A stretch of DNA of 53,586 nucleotides from Lentisphaera araneosa HTCC2155 (GCF_000170755.1 NZ_ABCK01000033.1:1-53586); one strand, 5' to 3'; positions 35,788-44,309 are shown, numbered from the stretch's first letter. The notes: generated by a model from the letters alone, not told the origin. Numbers and translations are program-made.

Positions 35788-36297
35788 CTATTCAATTATT
35801 ATTATATAGCGTTTACTGGCTTCTTTTAAATCTGTCCCAGGTTCTACTGGTATACCTGCAGGTACTGCCTTCATGTCTTTTTCCATGATAAATACTGGTA
35901 AATCATATTTTTTAATAAGTGTTCCAGTTACTTTTATATCTTCAAAATTTATTTCTCCTTCGATCCAAATAGTTGAAGTAGAATTTGAAATGGCATTTCC
36001 CAACTTCCATCTTTCTATTGTTCCTGAAAAAGAAACTTTTTGATTTAAATACATATCTAGATTTTTCCGGTCTAGTTTTGAAATGTCAGTTGCTTCCTTT
36101 GGTAAAAGTACGTCACTTGTTGTCTGGTCATTAAAATACATTTTCATACTTACGCCAACTTCTTTAAGGTTGTCGACCGCTTCCTTTTGTTTCTCAGGCG
36201 TTTTTACAGTTTGTTGTTCTTTGCAACTACTGAACACTATTGTCATGATAATAAGTGTATGTGTGAATATTGTGAAATATACGTGTTTTGTTTTCAT
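35788..36297 (-). CDS. Cassette gene: lipoprotein with OB-fold-like domain
   Basis: 169 residues. Signal peptide with lipobox 'VFSSC' (Cys25). The mature part has strands around 'LNQKVSFSGTIERWKLG', 'TIWIEGEINFEDIKVTGTLIKKYDLPVFI' compatible with an OB-fold (tRNA_anti-like) domain; this is judged by pattern only. Starts 12 nt from attC-9 behind an A-rich leader without SD. Confidence 0.65.
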   Translation of the reverse strand: MKTKHVYFTIFTHTLIIMTIVFSSCKEQQTVKTPEKQKEAVDNLKEVGVSMKMYFNDQTTSDVLLPKEATDISKLDRKNLDMYLNQKVSFSGTIERWKLGNAISNSTSTIWIEGEINFEDIKVTGTLIKKYDLPVFIMEKDMKAVPAGIPVEPGTDLKEASKRYIIIIE

Positions 36298-36309
36298 TTT
36301 TTATTTCCA

Positions 36310-36373
36310 ATCGAACGTCTGGATTGAGTGATACTCGAGGAACGAGAGTATTCACTCCGATCCTTGGTTAGAT
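36310..36373 (-). repeat. attC-9 (type D)
   Basis: Cores ATCGAAC and GTTAGAT. Type D, inner 'actcgagg/aacgagagt', nearly identical to attC-11. Confidence 0.9.
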
Positions 36374-36374
36374 C

Positions 36375-36662
36375 TTATTCAGTTTCCGTTAAATCCGATA
36401 AGATGTTTATAAACTTTTCTTTATTAAATGACTTATCTTCATCCATATATTTCATGAACGCTTTTTGAAAGATAATAAGATCATTTAATTTCTCTTCTAT
36501 GACTTCTAATTGAGCATCTTGTTTTCTATCATGTTTAACACCTTTACGACTTCTGATGTCTATTTTTTCTAGCTCATAGCTATATGCCATGTTATTTCGA
36601 ATGTGCTCAATATCAATTCTTTGTGAAAACTCATTGTCTAATATGTAATTCCATATACTCAT
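36375..36662 (-). CDS. Cassette gene: small helical protein
   Basis: 95 residues, highly charged and mostly helical; a central coiled-coil-like stretch ('QDAQLEVIEEKLNDLIIFQ'). One of the few cassette genes with a good Shine-Dalgarno (AAGGAGG about 6 nt upstream of the ATG) and a longer leader (26 nt). Not recognised. Confidence 0.6.
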   Translation of the reverse strand: MSIWNYILDNEFSQRIDIEHIRNNMAYSYELEKIDIRSRKGVKHDRKQDAQLEVIEEKLNDLIIFQKAFMKYMDEDKSFNKEKFINILSDLTETE

Positions 36663-36688
36663 ATTTCTTTCCTCCTTATTTTATTTTG

Positions 36689-36754
36689 ATCTAACGCTGA
36701 GGATGAGGGAGATCGAGCCTTAGCGAAGATCTTCCTTCGATCCGTTTGTTATGT
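36689..36754 (-). repeat. attC-10 (type F variant)
   Basis: Cores ATCTAAC and GTTATGT. Outer arms of type F ('gctgaggatgag', 'cttcgatccgttt') but with a shorter inner stem 'gatcgagccttagcgaagatc'. Confidence 0.85.
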
Positions 36755-37238
36755 ATGATTTCTTATAATACTGTTTTTCTATGATTGTATGATCATCTAT
36801 TTTATAAATTAAGATCACATCTTTTTGTAATTTAAAACAAATTAAATTGTCTTTTTCCATTTTATATATGGTATTATTTATTGACATTTGATCCATAATC
36901 TTTTTCAAAGAAATAACTAAAGATTGATTAGAGTTTTTATCGAAATCGAAATATGAAAATTCGGGAATGTTCTCTGTGTATAATGATATGATATTTTGTA
37001 GGTTTATATCTCTTTTTAGTAAGTTCAAAATTTGAACTAAAGATTCTTGTTCTCGACTAGATACTTCATCTGTGTCTTTGGTTAGGTTTTCAAAGCCTTC
37101 AAGGTCAATGCTTTGAACTGTAAAATGAATCTTATTTACTTCATGTTTATATTTTGTGAATTCTTTTTTCTTTGGGTACAAAACTAAAAAATAAGCTGCT
37201 ATTAAGCATATTAATATTGATGGTATTACTAATTTCAT
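36720..37238 (-). CDS. Cassette gene: protein with N-terminal membrane anchor
   Basis: 172 residues. An N-terminal hydrophobic segment (about 2-18) precedes a soluble, Lys/Asp-rich domain. The reading frame runs into attC-10, which encodes the last residues ('NGSKEDLR') and the stop. The start is only 6 nt from attC-11. Not recognised. Confidence 0.65.
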   Translation of the reverse strand: MKLVIPSILICLIAAYFLVLYPKKKEFTKYKHEVNKIHFTVQSIDLEGFENLTKDTDEVSSREQESLVQILNLLKRDINLQNIISLYTENIPEFSYFDFDKNSNQSLVISLKKIMDQMSINNTIYKMEKDNLICFKLQKDVILIYKIDDHTIIEKQYYKKSYITNGSKEDLR

Positions 37239-37244
37239 TTTATT

Positions 37245-37308
37245 ACATAACGTCTGGATTGAGTGATACTCGAGGAACGAGAGTATTCACTCCGATCCTT
37301 GGTTAGAC
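37245..37308 (-). repeat. attC-11 (type D)
   Basis: Cores ACATAAC and GTTAGAC. Type D; supplies the final residues and stop of the preceding cassette gene. Confidence 0.9.
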
Positions 37309-37715
37309 TTTTTCATTTTAGATAGAACAGGAGTAAATAATATTAAAGCAAAAATACAACCAGAACAAATTGATGCCATTTCGTTAATTAAAGTAGATGC
37401 AGCATGTTCAACTGTTGGGCCTAAAATCGGGTATATGCAAAATAAACCTACAGTCGAAATTATATATAAGCGTTTGCTCCATGGTTTAAGTAAATATAGT
37501 CCAATCATACTGATTAAATAAGTAATGATGAATGAAAGACCCCAATAGAGTGAAAATTCATCTTTTGTCGTCATTGGTAATGCGGTTTGCGAGTCTAGCC
37601 AATTCTTAAGTTCTTTTGGTAATGAATTTTCCAAATAGAATCCCACGATTAGACCTAGGATTATAAGAATAAACTCTAAAACAACAAGTGATTTTAAGAT
37701 TTTGGTATGATTCAT
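37287..37715 (-). CDS. Cassette gene: 4-TM membrane protein
   Basis: 142 residues with about four membrane segments (near 9-28, 50-75, 82-98, 108-131). The last residues 'SNQGSE' and the stop are encoded by attC-11. Starts 11 nt from attC-12 without SD. Not recognised. Confidence 0.65.
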   Translation of the reverse strand: MNHTKILKSLVVLEFILIILGLIVGFYLENSLPKELKNWLDSQTALPMTTKDEFSLYWGLSFIITYLISMIGLYLLKPWSKRLYIISTVGLFCIYPILGPTVEHAASTLINEMASICSGCIFALILFTPVLSKMKKSNQGSE

Positions 37716-37726
37716 AATTATATTTT

Positions 37727-37816
37727 GTCTAACGCTGAGGATGAGCTGTGTAATTATGTGGATCGAGATGATGAACTTTGCGTAGCAAAGTCATCAGTTC
37801 GATCCGTTGGTTCTGT
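37727..37816 (-). repeat. attC-12 (type F)
   Basis: Cores GTCTAAC and GTTCTGT. Type F with inner stem 'gatgaactttgcgtagc' pairing to 'gcaaagtcatc'. Confidence 0.9.
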
Positions 37817-38209
37817 CTGTTTCTTTTTTGATTTCATAATGATGAATAAAATTAGATTTATAATTAGAACTGCACTTACTCTTGTTGTTGTAGTCCATGT
37901 TTCATATGTTCTGAAATCAATTTTATCTGGTGGAGGTCGTGACCATATATGAAGTGTTTGTAGATAACCATATAACAAAATAAATATTGAATGAATATGA
38001 ATGAGTAATTCTTTTTTAAGGATGAAATATATAATCCAATTTATGAATGATAATATAATGACTGCTATCCCAACAAATCCTCCTGTTAGCAGGACTTCCA
38101 TAATTAAATTGGAATGATCAAACATTGGTTTTGAAAAACCCTTAATTAAATACGGCACCAAAAAAAGTATTGAGATTAGGTAGATTAATTGAATGAGTTT
38201 TTTATTCAT
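37754..38209 (-). CDS. Cassette gene: 4-TM membrane protein with attC-encoded tail
   Basis: 151 residues; about four membrane segments (near 7-25, 34-60, 70-88, 107-127). After a Lys-rich end ('KSKKKQ') the frame passes through attC-12, which adds a hydrophilic tail of about 18 residues ('TDRTDDFATQSSSSRST') before a stop. The native function is unknown; the tail may be tolerated rather than selected. Confidence 0.6.
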   Translation of the reverse strand: MNKKLIQLIYLISILFLVPYLIKGFSKPMFDHSNLIMEVLLTGGFVGIAVIILSFINWIIYFILKKELLIHIHSIFILLYGYLQTLHIWSRPPPDKIDFRTYETWTTTTRVSAVLIINLILFIIMKSKKKQTEPTDRTDDFATQSSSSRST

Positions 38210-38220
38210 TTTTATATTCG

Positions 38221-38301
38221 ACAGAACGTCCAGGATGATTTGTACTTTCTATCTAAATTGTGACTCACAACGAAAGTATCAGATCGATCCGTTTGTTAGT
38301 A
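38221..38301 (-). repeat. attC-13 (type C)
   Basis: Cores ACAGAAC and GTTAGTA. Type C arms 'ccaggatgatttg' and 'cagatcgatccgttt'. Confidence 0.9.
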
Positions 38302-38456
38302 TTTTTTCTTTTTCTTGTTTTTTATTTAAAAATTCTGATCATTATCAGATCAGCATTTCTGATTCAATTTAGCTCTAAAATTATAGGTTCAGATAATTCT
38401 AAATTCGTGCATCCGCGATTCTGGGATTCTCGTTTCTATCATCTAAATTTATTATA
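38302..38456 (-). ncRNA. ORF-less cassette, family 1 (copy 1a)
   Basis: About 155 nt without a plausible gene between matched GTTAGTA/TACTAAC cores. It shares with four other cassettes the block 'ttcagataattctaaattc' and 'gtgcatccgcgatt'. A hairpin TCTGAT-CATT-ATCAGA sits at 38334-38349. It could be a small RNA or a promoter cassette; type ncRNA is assigned as the best hypothesis, not shown. Confidence 0.4.
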
Positions 38457-38537
38457 TACTAACGTCTAAACTGAGTTGTACTTTCTATCTAAAATTTGAT
38501 TCATAACGAAAGTATCAACTCCAGTTTCTTGTTAGTA
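38457..38537 (-). repeat. attC-14 (type A)
   Basis: Cores TACTAAC and GTTAGTA. Type A. Confidence 0.9.
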
Positions 38538-38692
38538 TTTTGTCTTTTTCTTGTTTTTTATTTAAAAATTCTGATCATTATCAGATCATTATTTCTGATT
38601 CAATTTAGCTTTAAAATTATAGGTTCAGATAATTCTAAATTCGTGCATCCGCGATTCTGGGATTCTCGTTTCTATCATCTAATTTTATTATA
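38538..38692 (-). ncRNA. ORF-less cassette, family 1 (copy 1b)
   Basis: Nearly identical body to 38302-38456, including the TCTGAT...ATCAGA hairpin and the 'gtgcatccgcgattctggg' block, but attached to a type A attC instead of type C. Adjacent to copy 1a. No ORF. Confidence 0.4.
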
Positions 38693-38756
38693 TACTAACG
38701 ACCTAGATCACCTGTACTCGAGGTACGAGAGTATCAGGTGGATCTAATGGTTATAG
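38693..38756 (-). repeat. attC-15 (type E)
   Basis: Cores TACTAAC and GTTATAG. Type E. Confidence 0.9.
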
Positions 38757-38999
38757 TTTAGGGTTTATCTCATTTAGTTTTTGTCCATCAACACTGATAA
38801 CAATTGCTTCTGCTGAGTCTAACCACCCAATATTTCCATCATTATCACAGACACAAATCATTGTGTTTTGACCTTCATCTGTTTCTGGAATTGAATTACC
38901 AAAGAACCAATGAGGTTTTGCTGATTGATAAGAACCAAAACCAGTCCCTAAAAGGATATACGTTTTATCAGTTTGTTTACTTCGTACGATTGTGGCCAT
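38751..38999 (-). CDS. Cassette gene: conserved small soluble protein
   Basis: 82 residues, soluble. 'TYILLGTGFGSYQSAKPHWFFGN', read as a Gly/aromatic-rich strand block, and 'CVCDNDGNIGWLDSAEAIVISVDG' suggest a small beta-barrel-type domain. I have an impression of similar short proteins elsewhere but cannot name a family. The stop is in the attC-15 core. Confidence 0.6.
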   Translation of the reverse strand: MATIVRSKQTDKTYILLGTGFGSYQSAKPHWFFGNSIPETDEGQNTMICVCDNDGNIGWLDSAEAIVISVDGQKLNEINPKL

Positions 39000-39018
39000 T
39001 TTTCATTCCATTTTAATA

Positions 39019-39100
39019 CTATAACGTCTAAACTGAGTTCGTACTTTCTATCTAAAATTTGATTCACAACGAAAGTATCAACTCCAGTTTCTGGTTAGTA
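39019..39100 (-). repeat. attC-16 (type A)
   Basis: Cores CTATAAC and GTTAGTA. Type A with 'ctgg' in place of 'cttg' before the core. Confidence 0.9.
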
Positions 39101-39235
39101 TTTTTTTTCTATTTCTTGTTTTTTATTTAAAACTTCAGATTCAATTTGTTCTAACAAATTCTTGGTTCAGATAATTCTAAATTCATGCATCCGCGATTTA
39201 TTGGATAATCGTTTCTACCATTAAAATTTATTCTA
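39101..39235 (-). ncRNA. ORF-less cassette, family 1 (diverged copy 1c)
   Basis: 135 nt. Keeps 'ggttcagataattctaaatt' and 'catgcatccgcgattt' of family 1 but has lost the TCTGAT/ATCAGA hairpin and differs in the 3' part. No ORF. Confidence 0.35.
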
Positions 39236-39325
39236 TACTAACGCTGAGGATGAGCTGTGTAAGATTGAGGATCGAGATGATGAACTTTGCGTAGCAAAGT
39301 CATCAGTTCGATCCGTTGGTTAGGA
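39236..39325 (-). repeat. attC-17 (type F)
   Basis: Cores TACTAAC and GTTAGGA. Type F, nearly identical to attC-30; encodes 'TNGSN-stop' in one minus-strand frame. Confidence 0.9.
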
Positions 39326-39656
39326 TATTTTCTTTACTCATTATCCGTAATTTATATGTCCCGCCTTTATATGTGAGGGTTAAATTTTTATCATCTCTTT
39401 CTATAATTTCTAATTTATAGATAAAGAATGGAAAAACTGGAAAGTTTGTGTAACAATAATTGTCATCAAAGGCGATATAATCAAAATGCATATTTTGTTC
39501 AATTAGACCAGATTTTTTAATAGTCAGTGATGTTATTTTATACATTTCGTTGAATCTTTTGGCCTGCTTCAGAATGATGAATTTTCTCCCCCATATTACA
39601 TATGCTAGGATACCAAGAGCACCAAATGCTGATTGGAAAATTTGTATAGTTGTCAT
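39303..39656 (-). CDS. Cassette gene: single-pass membrane protein
   Basis: 117 residues with one N-terminal membrane segment (about 9-24) and a beta-rich cytoplasmic part, possibly PH-like. The final 'LTNGSN' and stop come from attC-17. Starts 12 nt from attC-18. Not recognised. Confidence 0.6.
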   Translation of the reverse strand: MTTIQIFQSAFGALGILAYVIWGRKFIILKQAKRFNEMYKITSLTIKKSGLIEQNMHFDYIAFDDNYCYTNFPVFPFFIYKLEIIERDDKNLTLTYKGGTYKLRIMSKENILTNGSN

Positions 39657-39668
39657 TTTTCTTTTATA

Positions 39669-39750
39669 TCCTAACGTCTAAACTGAGTTCGTACTTTCTA
39701 TCTAAATTGTGACTCACAACGAAAGTATCAACTCCAGTTTCTTGTTAGTA
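39669..39750 (-). repeat. attC-18 (type A)
   Basis: Cores TCCTAAC and GTTAGTA. Type A. Confidence 0.9.
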
Positions 39751-39905
39751 TTTTTTCTATTTCTTGTTTTTTATTTCAAAATTCTGATCATTATCAGATC
39801 ATTATTTCTGATTCAATTTAGCTCTAAAATCATAGGTTCAGATAATTCTAAATTCGTGCATCCGCGATTCTGGGATTCTCGTTTCTATCATCTAAATTTA
39901 TTATA
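39751..39905 (-). ncRNA. ORF-less cassette, family 1 (copy 1d)
   Basis: Body nearly identical to copies 1a and 1b: hairpin TCTGAT/ATCAGA, 'ttcagataattctaaattc' and 'gtgcatccgcgattctggg'. Attached to a type A attC. No ORF. Confidence 0.4.
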
Positions 39906-39969
39906 TACTAACGTCTGGATTGAGTTGGATTCGAGGTACGAGAATCTCAACTCCGATCCTTGGTTAGGT
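39906..39969 (-). repeat. attC-19 (type D)
   Basis: Cores TACTAAC and GTTAGGT. Type D with inner 'gattcgagg/tacgagaatc'. Confidence 0.9.
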
Positions 39970-39974
39970 AATTT

Positions 39975-40424
39975 CTATTCAAAAAATTTATATAATCCAT
40001 ATAAACTAAAACCAATAATTAAGAATATTAAAATTCCAGATATGATAAAAAATAATTTATCTTTTAACGATATTGTATAATTCTCTAAATCTACGATTGG
40101 AGCAATTGTCATTATTTTAGAAAGTTGTTCAGTAATTTCGTTATCTACATATAGATCATTACTGTTATAATCATGGACAACGAATACAGACGTTTTTACT
40201 CCCTCATGATAGAATGCATTTTCTAAATGCTGAAAATGCATTTGAATGTTTTTATATGAAATAGTACCATCATAAGACTGTGATTTTTCTTGGTTCTCTA
40301 AGGTTTCTTTAGTAGTTATTGCTGTAACTTTGATTGTTAATCCCAAAGATATGATCTTTTCTTTTAAAACTTCAAAAGGTTCTATTTCAGTTTCAAATTC
40401 TCTAGTGGCTTGAGGTATTGTCAT
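39975..40424 (-). CDS. Cassette gene: tail-anchored protein
   Basis: 149 residues: a soluble domain (about 1-118) and one C-terminal membrane segment (about 123-144, 'LFFIISGILIFLIIGFSLYGL'). The soluble part alternates strands and helices ('PFEVLKEKIISLGLTIKVTAI'). Leader of 11 nt ending in AAAAAATG. Not recognised. Confidence 0.65.
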   Translation of the reverse strand: MTIPQATREFETEIEPFEVLKEKIISLGLTIKVTAITTKETLENQEKSQSYDGTISYKNIQMHFQHLENAFYHEGVKTSVFVVHDYNSNDLYVDNEITEQLSKIMTIAPIVDLENYTISLKDKLFFIISGILIFLIIGFSLYGLYKFFE

Positions 40425-40435
40425 TTTTTATTTTT

Positions 40436-40499
40436 ACCTAACGTCCTAGATCACCTGTGCTCGAGGTACGAGAGTATCAGGTGCATCTAATGGTTCTAC
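40436..40499 (-). repeat. attC-20 (type E)
   Basis: Cores ACCTAAC and GTTCTAC. Type E. Confidence 0.9.
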
Positions 40500-40511
40500 A
40501 CTTTATTTCTG

Positions 40512-41000
40512 TTAAAAATTTTCATTATATTGATATGAATCATCTTTGGTAAATCTTCTCCACAGAAGAGTAAACCAATCTCTTAATCTTCTAGATGATT
40601 TAACACATTCTATATCTATGAATCTATTTTGTTTTGTTGCATTTCTTAATAAGTTGGTTAAAAATATTTTTGTATCTGAATAACCTTCTAGTTCATATGA
40701 ATTATCATCAGAATAATGAGAACTTCCCAAATATATTTTGTCTTTATATTCATCTTCTTCTCCCATAGGTCTTGGAATGCAAGCATGTGCAGTTTTGTCT
40801 TTCGAGTCTGTAATTGAAATACCAACACTTCCTCCATCTTGCCAATATGAAAATTGTATGTCTTTATATGGAGTTTCTAATGAAGATAAACTGGGATGAA
40901 CTTTTTCCATATTCGGTTTAGAATAGGGTCTAAATGTCCATAATGTAATAATCAGAACACTGATTAATATGATCTTATTTCTGTTCAATTTTTTATTCAT
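40512..41000 (-). CDS. Cassette gene: membrane-anchored protein
   Basis: 162 residues from ATG 41000 ('MNKKLNRNKIILISVL'), which follows the attC-21 core directly; a longer in-frame start would lie inside attC-21. One N-terminal membrane segment (about 8-24) then an exported domain with many Ser/Tyr/Asp. Not recognised. Translation must initiate right at the cassette boundary. Confidence 0.6.
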   Translation of the reverse strand: MNKKLNRNKIILISVLIITLWTFRPYSKPNMEKVHPSLSSLETPYKDIQFSYWQDGGSVGISITDSKDKTAHACIPRPMGEEDEYKDKIYLGSSHYSDDNSYELEGYSDTKIFLTNLLRNATKQNRFIDIECVKSSRRLRDWFTLLWRRFTKDDSYQYNENF

Positions 41001-41064
41001 GTAGAACGTCTGGATTGAGTTGGATTCGAGGAACGAGAATCTCAACTCCGATCCTTGGTTAGTG
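41001..41064 (-). repeat. attC-21 (type D)
   Basis: Cores GTAGAAC and GTTAGTG. Type D. Confidence 0.9.
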
Positions 41065-41181
41065 CTTATCTTCTATTCGTTTTTTTATTAGTTCAGATAT
41101 GTTTTCTTTATAAATTTTGGGATCGATACACACTTTGTTTTTCCAAGTATCTTGTTTATGAATTAGAACAATTGATTTATG

Positions 41182-41189
41182 ATTGATAG
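41182..41189. repeat. Target-site duplication, left copy (attgatag)
   Basis: 8-bp direct repeat flanking IS256 copy 2; the right copy is 42583-42590. Eight to nine bases is the IS256-family norm. Confidence 0.9.
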
Positions 41190-42582
41190 GGTAGTGTCCC
41201 AAATTTTCTGTAAATTCTGCTATTGCTCTACTTTAAGAGTTATGAATAGCTTCCGAGACTTCGCGAGAATGGGAACTTTCTCGTCGGAGCGAAATTGAGG
41301 AAGTTGTTTGTAACTCGGGGTAAAGAAGATGCAGAGTGGTGTTGTACCAAAACAACCCACAAGGAATTATTATGCACCACTCTACACAAGAAAACAGTAG
41401 CGTCTTATTAGAAATGATCCAACAAGTTACAGAAAACGGCGAAAGCGGAATGCTTGAAGCGATGAGAGTTTTATTAAATGAAGCGATGAAAGTGGAGAGA
41501 AGTAATTCTCTTGAAGCTGATCCATATGAACGTAATGAAAGTCGCTTGGGTTATGCTAATGGCTATAAAAATAAAACTGTAAACACTCGACTTGGAGCAA
41601 TGAAGCTTAATATCCCTCAAGTCAGAGGTGAAATTGATTTTTATCCAAGTTCTTTGGAGAAAGGCTTGCGAAGTGAACGAGCTTTAATGACAGCTATGGC
41701 AGAGAGTTATATTCAGGGGACATCGACTAGAAAGGTGACTAAACTTTTAGAGAAAATGTGTGGTCTATCTGTAAGTAAATCACAGGTATCCCGTGTGGTA
41801 ACTGAGCTAGATGAGAGTTTAGAAAAGTGGCGCAACCGTCCTTTAGGTAAATATTCTTATCTTTTGGTGGATGCGAGATACGAGAAGGTTAGAGTAGATA
41901 AGACTGTTCGAGATGTGCTTTACTTATTGCCTATGGAATAGATGAATCAGGAAAACGTTCAGTCCTCGGAACAAGTGTTTCTTTAAGTGAAGCGGAAGTT
42001 CATTGGAGGAACTTTTTTCTGTCATTGAATGCTCGAGGACTCCATGGCCTCAAGATGATTACCAGTGATAGTCATTCGGGCCTAAAAGCAGCGTTAAAGA
42101 CTGTATTTGGTTCTATCCCATGGCAGAGATGTCAATTTCACTTACAGCAAAATGCTGGTGCTTATGTCCCTAAGAAAGCTATGCGCTCAGAAGTAGCTCA
42201 AGATATTAGAGATATCTTTAATGCACCTTCAAAGCTTGAGGCTGAAAGGCTTTTAAAGCTTACTTGCTTAAAGTATGAAGAAAAGGCTTCACATTTATCT
42301 GAATGGATGGAATCTGCACTTCCTGAAGGCTTTTCTGTATTCGATCTCGAGCGTTCTTGTTGGACAAAACTGAGAACGACCAATATGGTTGAAAGACAGA
42401 ATCGAGAAATTCTCAGGCGAACTAGAACCGTATCTATATTCCCAAATGAAGCTTCACTTCTTAGATTAGCATCCGCTATTCTTATGGAATTAGATGAAAC
42501 CTGGATAGCTACAAAAAGAGTTTATCTATCTGTTTAACTAAAATTGGTCAACACCAATTTACAGAAACAACGGGACTCTATC
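41190..42582 (+). mobile_element. IS256-family insertion sequence, copy 2 (1393 bp)
   Basis: Same ends as copy 1 and essentially the same sequence, one base shorter. It is flanked by a perfect 8-bp duplication 'attgatag', so it is a simple recent insertion. Same orientation as copy 1; the two bracket ~10.4 kb of array. Confidence 0.95.
41372..42537 (+). pseudogene. IS256-family transposase, frameshifted
   Basis: Identical to the intact copy at 29559 except for loss of one T near 41914 ('cgagatgtg' versus 'cgagattgtg'), just after 'VDKTVRD'. The frame closes at 41941, after the first catalytic Asp; the rest stays open from ~41942 to 42537. A sequencing error in one copy is an alternative. Confidence 0.9.
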
Positions 42583-42896
42583 ATTGATAGTAGAATCAAA
42601 TATGTTGATATCATTAATGTTTATCGTATGAAATTTACCTTTGGAAATAAAATCATCATTAATCAAAACTGTGGGTAAAATAACAGATTTATGTTTTCTG
42701 TTTAAATCTAGTATAAGAAATATTGGTCCCGATAAGATGAAACACATAAATGCTATATCAATATTGTCAATGGATGGGTTATTAACTGTTATGAAATAGA
42801 AATAGAATATATAGCTAAAAGAACCAAAAAGCGCTGACTTTATATTAGCTTTGAGGAAGAGGGTTTTATCTGCTGTGAATTTCATATTTTATTATG

Positions 42897-42992
42897 CACT
42901 AACGTCGAGGATGAGCTGTACCAGATTGGCGTGAAAAATGCTCCGCATTTTGAGTGCCAAGCTTAGGTATCAGTTCGATCCGTTGGTTATAC
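42897..42992 (-). repeat. attC-22 (type F variant, long)
   Basis: Cores CACTAAC and GTTATAC. Outer arms of type F ('gaggatgagctgta', 'cagttcgatccgttg') with a longer inner loop containing 'ggcgtgaaaaatgctccgc'. ~96 bp, the longest attC here. Confidence 0.85.
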
Positions 42993-42998
42993 TTGGTT

Positions 42999-43505
42999 TT
43001 AATTTTTATTAAGCTCAGATTTAACTTCATTGGCATTCAATTCAAAAACAATTTTAAACATATCAAACCTTTCTACTAGATCTAAACCATCTTCTGTAGC
43101 TATTGCACTCATTTTATGAATGTCAGTTCCAGTCTTTTTTAAATTTTTATACTTTAGGTAAGTATGGTGTTTCTTTAGTTTCCATTCGCCATTCATCCAA
43201 CAAATACTGGTAAATGATCCTTTTAAAATTTCTTTTTCTTGTAGCTCTTTCATGAACTCTGCAGGAGAACAAGTTTGCTTATAATCTTCTGAAAAGAAAA
43301 CACCTTTATTATTGAGTTCTAAAACTAGTTCTAGAAGTTCTGTGTTTTGATAATCATGACAATCTAATTCTGAATACTTAATTCCCATACAGTCATCAAA
43401 TATGGATACTATGTTTATTCCATTTCCCTTTAACATCGACAGATCACCTTTTAATCTTATATGATCTGCCATTATGATGGGAATATATGCGGGTAGTTTA
43501 TTCAT
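42999..43505 (-). CDS. Cassette gene: soluble protein of unknown function
   Basis: 168 residues, soluble, mixed alpha/beta, with Cys in 'FDDCMGIKYSELDCHDY' and 'QTCSPAEFM'. 'SICWMNGEWKLKKHHTYLKY' is a basic strand-rich segment. Starts 10 nt from attC-23 with an A-rich leader. Not recognised. Confidence 0.6.
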   Translation of the reverse strand: MNKLPAYIPIIMADHIRLKGDLSMLKGNGINIVSIFDDCMGIKYSELDCHDYQNTELLELVLELNNKGVFFSEDYKQTCSPAEFMKELQEKEILKGSFTSICWMNGEWKLKKHHTYLKYKNLKKTGTDIHKMSAIATEDGLDLVERFDMFKIVFELNANEVKSELNKN

Positions 43506-43515
43506 TTTTTTTATT

Positions 43516-43597
43516 GTATAACGTCTAAACTGAGTTCGTACTTTCTATCTAAATTGTGACTCACAACGAAAGTATCAACTCCAGTTTCTTGTTAGGT
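43516..43597 (-). repeat. attC-23 (type A)
   Basis: Cores GTATAAC and GTTAGGT. Type A. Confidence 0.9.
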
Positions 43598-43605
43598 ATT
43601 GTTAT

Positions 43606-43995
43606 TTATTGCTTTGGAGGAGGAGGAGGTGGTGGAGGTGGTGTTTCTTTGTTTTCTGTATAATACGTGATTCTTGCGATTCCTTTAAGTTCATTCTTAA
43701 TTGTTTCACAGCGTCTAGAAAAATAGTCTTGATTTATAGATTCAAGTTTACCAATATGGAGGTGATTTATTTTTTTATGTTTTTTTATATAAGCTACTAA
43801 TTCATTTATATTTTTTGTTCGATAAATCACTTCGCCAGTACCGTTACCTTTGCGATAAACAATTTCAAAATGATTAAGTTTTAGTGATGCATATGGAATC
43901 ATTAGATTATATTTCAAATTTTGAAAATCTATGAACTCATCATTAGCATGCAATGATGCAGAAATAGTTAAAAGTAGTATTAATATTTTATTCAT
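43606..43995 (-). CDS. Cassette gene: exported protein with poly-proline tail
   Basis: 129 residues. Signal peptide 'MNKILILLLTISASLHA', a small alpha/beta domain, and a C-terminal run of nine prolines ending 'PPPKQ'. The proline tract is encoded by a 'gga/ggt' repeat tract on the plus strand at about 43616-43643, a likely slippage site. Not recognised. Confidence 0.65.
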   Translation of the reverse strand: MNKILILLLTISASLHANDEFIDFQNLKYNLMIPYASLKLNHFEIVYRKGNGTGEVIYRTKNINELVAYIKKHKKINHLHIGKLESINQDYFSRRCETIKNELKGIARITYYTENKETPPPPPPPPPKQ

Positions 43996-44015
43996 ATGAG
44001 TGTTTTATATTGATT

Positions 44016-44097
44016 ACCTAACGTCTAAACTGAGTTCGTACTTTCTATCTAAATTGTGACTCACAACGAAAGTATCAACTCCAGTTTCTTGTTAGAT
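44016..44097 (-). repeat. attC-24 (type A)
   Basis: Cores ACCTAAC and GTTAGAT. Type A. Confidence 0.9.
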
Positions 44098-44309
44098 CTT
44101 TTCTTTTTTACTGTTGATAATAAGACTAATTTTTCTTTTTTATTGCTGATTCCGCATATACTTGGAATCGTATTTGATGCACAATTTGCGTTCACTTTTG
44201 GTGAATTGCTGACTTCGCATTTACTCAGCTTAATTCTGTGATTCCAAGAATAAAGTGAGTTGCTAAGTAGATGACGTAATAAGATAAAATATATTTTAAA
44301 TTTATTCTG
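44098..44309 (-). ncRNA. ORF-less cassette, family 2 (copy 2a)
   Basis: 212 nt with no start-bearing gene of note. Conserved hairpins: GATTCC/GGAATC (44148-44153 with 44164-44169) and GCTGA/TCAGC (44208-44212 with 44225-44229). CTTGGAATC (44161-44169) is also perfectly complementary to GATTCCAAG at 44240-44248, so two mutually exclusive folds are possible. Five more copies occur in the array. Type ncRNA is a hypothesis. Confidence 0.45.

Larger units (their letters stand above)
41059..42885 (-). pseudogene. Cassette gene for a small membrane protein, split by IS256 copy 2
   Basis: Start at ATG 42885 ('MKFTADKTLFLKANIKS'), interrupted at 42583 and resumed at 41189 to a stop at 41059-41061 in the attC-21 core. 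Removing the IS and one 8-bp repeat joins '...IFDSTIN' to 'HKSIVLIHKQDTW...' in frame, ~139 codons in total. Two membrane segments in the N-terminal half and a basic, PH-like C-terminal half. Cores GTTAGTG/CACTAAC still match, so the cassette is otherwise intact. Confidence 0.8.

Noticed and set aside
38260-40080. Plus-strand ORFs beginning with MTHNES or MIHNES
   Set aside because: Their starts are the 'atgactcacaacgaaag' (or 'attgtgactc') inner arm of type A and C attC sites; similarity between them is due to attC, not to a protein family.
29377-42582. Classical composite transposon formed by the two IS256 copies
   Set aside because: Copy 2 has its own private 8-bp duplication inside one cassette gene, so it inserted alone; the outer flanks of the pair do not match.
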